Below, in pieces: positions 3,500 through 6,006 of a DNA stretch of 6,006 bases. The stretch comes from an uncultured Eubacteriales bacterium (GTDB lineage: Bacteria > Bacillota > Clostridia > Lachnospirales > CAG-274), in contig CABVEG010000118.1 of the NCBI GenBank assembly GCA_902497185.1, positions 1 to 6,006 of the forward strand, written 5' to 3'. Position numbers and translations under genes: made by a program. Numbering within the stretch: the first letter of the stretch is position 1; each line of letters opens with the position of its first letter. The notes below the pieces were generated by a model. That model saw only the letters and a program-made list of their open reading frames with translations, searched no databases and was not told the DNA's origin.

Positions 3500-5362
3500 C
3501 TAGTCATACATATCATACTTTTCACAATCATCAACAGAATATAAGGCGGAATTTTCCGAATCAGTAATATTGTCAACTATACTTAAATCGTGATTACCAT
3601 TTACAGCAAAATGGTTTGCAATTTCAGATAATCTGCCAAAGGTATTATTATATTTATTTATCTGGGAGTGCAATGCTTCCTCGGTTCCGTAAGCAGAAAC
3701 AATATCCTCGCCAAATACAATATTTTTAATACCCGTATTTTCACATATTTCCTTCATAAGTACAGGGGAGCTTAATAAATTTCTGTCCATATGTACATCG
3801 GTGTAAAATATAAAGCACTCGCCCTTATATCCTATTTCCTTTTTCTTAGCCTTGATTTCATTAATTTTCTCTTCTAAATGAGCTTTATAATGAGCAGGAA
3901 CATTTTCCCAGCCCTTTGAATCAACATAAGACTGTGTTGCAACAGTGGCATATGCCATTTTGGAAAGCTTTGGAGCAGTACCATAACAATTTAAATAAAG
4001 CTTTGTCATTCCCTCCGGAACCTTTACAAATTTTCCTGTTGCATTGTCCTTGTTAAATTCAAAATCTTCAGTGGAATAACCGTATTTAATTTCAGTTTCA
4101 TCATCATTTGTAAATATAATTATGTAAACGGTTTCACTGTTCATATTAATTTTATCTATTCTGTAAATATCCCCTGTATTAACTGATAAAGGCTCAGTAA
4201 TATACCTCCAATAGGTTGAGGCTTTAAGAGTAATTGTACCATTGTTATCATAATAATAGCCTCCTGTTGTCATTGCAGCCTCAAAGCTGCTTTCAGCAGC
4301 AAGAATATCTTCCGCTATAGGCAAATCCGTTACATCTAAGCTATTTATGGCTCTCTCTGCCGCCTTATCAGCATAAGACTGTGTTGCAACGGGAGCAGAC
4401 AGTGTTCTAAGATATAAATATATATCAGATGCATAACTGTTTATATACATTTTTACGGCTCCCACAGGAACATATATACCTATATCAATTTTTTCATCTG
4501 TACCGTCATTTGTCATTTCATCTACAAGTTTATTGCTTTTGTCGGCAAACAATATATAAGATATATTGCCGTGTTTTCTAAGCTGTTTAATATTATAAAG
4601 CTGCCCGGGTATTACATCAATGCTTAAATATCTGTAATAATTGGTGCTGCCTGTTGTCAGCTTTATTGTTTCATTTGCAGAATCATAATAATAATTACCT
4701 CCTGCTGTAATATCAGCATCAACAGCTTTCATTTCACTTATACCCTCTGCAAGCTCATCACTAAGCTTTTCAATACCTACCACATTTCCAAAGACAGTGC
4801 CATCCTCCAGATTTTCTACCTTTTCCGCTGCCTCTTTTGCTGATGCAGCAGCATTTACTTCACTTTCATAAGCATTTGTTGCCAGCTCAGATATGTTTGT
4901 CATTGAATTGTTTACAGTATCCTCATATGTGTCTAAAATTGATTTAATACCCTTATAATTTTCCTCAATTTCATCAGCTTTCCTTACAATTTCGCTGTAT
5001 ACACCGGGACTTGACATTGTTGGTATGTTACCGCCTACAATGCCTGAGTCATTTATTTTTATTCTTACGCTGTTAGTTGTTAATAAATCTCCTCCTGCAA
5101 CGGCTATTTCCAATATACCAGGGCTGTCCAATACCTCCCAAGGTATCTCACATTTTCCATCCTTTATCTCCTGTTCAAAACTTGTATTTCCCTTTTTAAA
5201 GCCTGCAATCACAGGTGTAAGATTTCTCCACAGAGAATCAAAAGTAAATCTTGCTTCCGCCTGATTTCTTGCAGGCGCAACCAAAGAATCAATATTTGTT
5301 ACTGATTTGTCGTTTATACGTTTCAAATTATTGTTTTTAACCTCAAAATTTAAAGTTAACAT
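3500..5362 (-). CDS. Phage baseplate/receptor-binding protein with truncated phosphoesterase domain
   Basis: This 620-residue protein resembles phage tail appendages that bind and attack the cell surface. ATG 5362 follows AGAAGGAGGA at 5368-5377. Residues 1-105 look like the immunoglobulin-like N-terminal domain of BppU-type baseplate proteins (ARFTFDSLWRNLTP, CEIPWEVLDSPGILEIAVAGG, LLTTNSVRIKI). Residues 118-215 form a helical, probably coiled-coil stalk rich in Ala and Glu. Two related modules follow, at about 216-330 and 362-480. Each begins GGxYYYD, has a YWRY or YYRY segment, and ends VATQSYxD; these are probable carbohydrate-binding domains. From about 513 a calcineurin-like metallophosphoesterase domain begins: TDVH (521-524), FGEDIV (550-555) and GNHD (589-592). 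The protein stops 28 residues later, so the C-terminal His motifs that complete the metal site are missing and it is probably inactive. No other phage gene is in the window, so this is likely a prophage remnant. Confidence 0.8.
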   Translation of the reverse strand: MLTLNFEVKNNNLKRINDKSVTNIDSLVAPARNQAEARFTFDSLWRNLTPVIAGFKKGNTSFEQEIKDGKCEIPWEVLDSPGILEIAVAGGDLLTTNSVRIKINDSGIVGGNIPTMSSPGVYSEIVRKADEIEENYKGIKSILDTYEDTVNNSMTNISELATNAYESEVNAAASAKEAAEKVENLEDGTVFGNVVGIEKLSDELAEGISEMKAVDADITAGGNYYYDSANETIKLTTGSTNYYRYLSIDVIPGQLYNIKQLRKHGNISYILFADKSNKLVDEMTNDGTDEKIDIGIYVPVGAVKMYINSYASDIYLYLRTLSAPVATQSYADKAAERAINSLDVTDLPIAEDILAAESSFEAAMTTGGYYYDNNGTITLKASTYWRYITEPLSVNTGDIYRIDKINMNSETVYIIIFTNDDETEIKYGYSTEDFEFNKDNATGKFVKVPEGMTKLYLNCYGTAPKLSKMAYATVATQSYVDSKGWENVPAHYKAHLEEKINEIKAKKKEIGYKGECFIFYTDVHMDRNLLSSPVLMKEICENTGIKNIVFGEDIVSAYGTEEALHSQINKYNNTFGRLSEIANHFAVNGNHDLSIVDNITDSENSALYSVDDCEKYDMYD

Positions 5363-5377
5363 ATTTATCCTCCTTCT

Positions 5378-5443
5378 GCGCTACGTATTATTATTTTATA
5401 GCGCAAAAAAAGCATAGCACATATGGAGTGACAATTAGTGACA
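5378..5443. promoter_or_regulatory. Direct repeats and dyad upstream of the phage gene
   Basis: Two copies of AGTGACA (5427-5433 and 5437-5443) lie exactly 10 bp apart, one helical turn. This is the spacing typical of paired sites for a regulator bound on one face. Nearer the gene, GCGCTA (5378-5383) and TAGCGC (5399-5404) form a 6-bp inverted repeat around an AT-rich centre, which includes TATAAA on the minus strand (5400-5395). I find no -35 box at a normal distance, so the promoter is not established. Confidence 0.35.
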
Positions 5444-5448
5444 TTTGT

Positions 5449-5489
5449 ACAAAAAGAAAAAAGGCTATTCGCCTTTGCGAATAGCCTTT
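5449..5489 (-). terminator. Rho-independent terminator of rpmF
   Basis: A perfect 13-bp stem (AAAGGCTATTCGC at 5460-5472, GCGAATAGCCTTT at 5477-5489) closes a 4-base loop. On the minus strand it is followed by a T-rich tract, TTTTCTTTTTG (5459-5449). It lies 12 bases beyond the rpmF stop codon and separates the housekeeping genes from the phage remnant. Confidence 0.9.
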
Positions 5490-5501
5490 ATATGTTTATT
5501 A

Positions 5502-5684
5502 TTAGTCTACAGCTATGATTGATTTCTTATTATAAGAACCACAGTTCTTACAAACTCTATGAGGCATCATTAACTCGCCACACTTGCTGCAAGCTACTAA
5601 AGTTGGAGTAGCAATCTTCCAGCTCTGAGCCTTTCTCTTATCTCTCTTAGACTTAGACATCTTACCCTTAGGACAAATTGACAT
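5502..5684 (-). CDS. rpmF: 50S ribosomal protein L32
   Basis: This 60-residue protein is a full-length L32, a small structural component of the large ribosomal subunit. The N-terminus MSICPKGKMSKSKRDKRKAQSW is the typical basic L32 tail that contacts rRNA. The second half is a zinc ribbon with all four cysteines, CSKC (32-35) and CKNC (45-48), so this is the zinc-binding form rather than a cysteine-free paralogue. ATG 5684 follows AAGGAGGTG at 5692-5700. The gene starts 32 bases after the stop of the upstream DUF177/YceD gene, a pairing conserved across bacteria, and ends at a strong terminator. In many relatives plsX and fatty-acid genes follow rpmF; here a phage-type gene does. Confidence 0.97.
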   Translation of the reverse strand: MSICPKGKMSKSKRDKRKAQSWKIATPTLVACSKCGELMMPHRVCKNCGSYNKKSIIAVD

Positions 5685-5716
5685 TTCTATACACCTCCTT
5701 GATTTAATAAAATAAA

Positions 5717-6006
5717 TTAATCATCATTAAAAAGATTTAACAACTTTTCAAATTGTGGATTAACATAACCCCTGTCACAGCCACAATCGCCGTCATTTAA
5801 GTTATGACCGCACTTAGGACACAAGCCCTTACAATCATCGGAACACAAAACCTGCATAGGCAGATTCAGTATGATGTTAGCTATGACAGCCGGTTTCAAA
5901 TCAATCGTCTTATCTGAAAGCTCCCAAATCTCCTGATCCTCATCAGGTGTTTCAGAATACACCTCATTAAAATCAAAATCAAGTTTGGTTTCAAAAACAC
6001 TAAGAC
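5717..6006 (-). CDS. DUF177/YceD family protein, C-terminal part (runs off right edge)
   Basis: The last 95 codons of a YceD-like (DUF177) protein are visible; the start lies beyond the right edge. The family is typically about 160-180 residues and is linked to accumulation of 23S rRNA and large-subunit assembly. The visible part has the acidic linker (SETPDEDQEIWEL), the helix ending in ANIILNLPMQVLC, and the cysteine-rich segment CSDDCKGLCPKCGHNLNDGDCGC (two CxxxC-type groups, a CxxC and a CxC), which may bind metal. It ends in the usual short tail with NPQFEKLLNLF. A GTG at 5962 could be taken for a start, but the frame stays open and protein-like upstream (LSVFETKLDFDFNE), so I treat the gene as cut by the window. 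It is followed by rpmF after 32 bases, almost certainly in one operon. Confidence 0.9.
   Translation of the reverse strand, partial: LSVFETKLDFDFNEVYSETPDEDQEIWELSDKTIDLKPAVIANIILNLPMQVLCSDDCKGLCPKCGHNLNDGDCGCDRGYVNPQFEKLLNLFNDD

Noticed and set aside
4550..4568. Inverted repeat CAATATAT / ATATATTG
   Set aside because: It is an AT-only palindrome inside the coding sequence of the phage protein, expected by chance at this base composition.
5025..5264. Plus-strand open frame of 79 codons
   Set aside because: It is antisense to the immunoglobulin-like N-terminal domain of the phage protein and has no ribosome binding site of its own.

Overview
The window is AT-rich and looks like a chromosomal segment of a low-GC Gram-positive anaerobe. 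A member of the Clostridia, most likely Lachnospiraceae, fits best. Three things point there: the yceD-rpmF pair with clostridial-type protein sequences, strong AAGGAGG-type ribosome binding sites, and a short HTH regulator with a GYQIFDGKK / RDKLIQL / KRDSIIIFA pattern that I associate with that group. The species assignment is an inference.

Layout from left to right. Positions 1-451 (minus) hold the N-terminal 150 codons of a secreted protein made of about 40-53 residue repeats; it runs off the left edge. A terminator-like hairpin sits directly in front of its ribosome binding site (474-512). Positions 513-951 contain no credible gene. They hold a dense, modular array of nested hairpins: two copies of one element with the same ends (538-638 and 688-941), hairpins between them, and a 70-nt perfect cloverleaf inside the second copy. 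Positions 952-2601 (minus) are a probable two-gene operon: a membrane-anchored Hanks-type Ser/Thr kinase followed by a small multi-pass membrane protein. A short intergenic region with overlapping divergent promoters and a perfect 10-bp dyad separates the kinase from a plus-strand HTH regulator (2674-3111), which ends at a strong hairpin terminator.

Positions 3190-5362 (minus) appear to be a prophage remnant. A phage baseplate/receptor-binding-type protein carries two related carbohydrate-binding-like modules and a calcineurin-like phosphoesterase domain cut off just after its GNHD motif. A short acidic protein of unknown function follows at once. The right end is housekeeping: rpmF (ribosomal protein L32) with its own terminator, preceded by the C-terminal half of a DUF177/YceD protein.

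How the parts may work together: the HTH protein, the kinase and the small membrane protein look like one regulated signalling unit, with the regulator probably acting on the dyad between the divergent genes. yceD and rpmF form a conserved ribosome-related operon. The phage gene sits where plsX and fatty-acid genes often follow rpmF, so the remnant may mark a rearrangement. The most unusual material is the hairpin array at 538-941: stem bases covary between copies, and the loops on the plus strand are repeatedly of stable types. This suggests a structured RNA or single-stranded-DNA repeat family.
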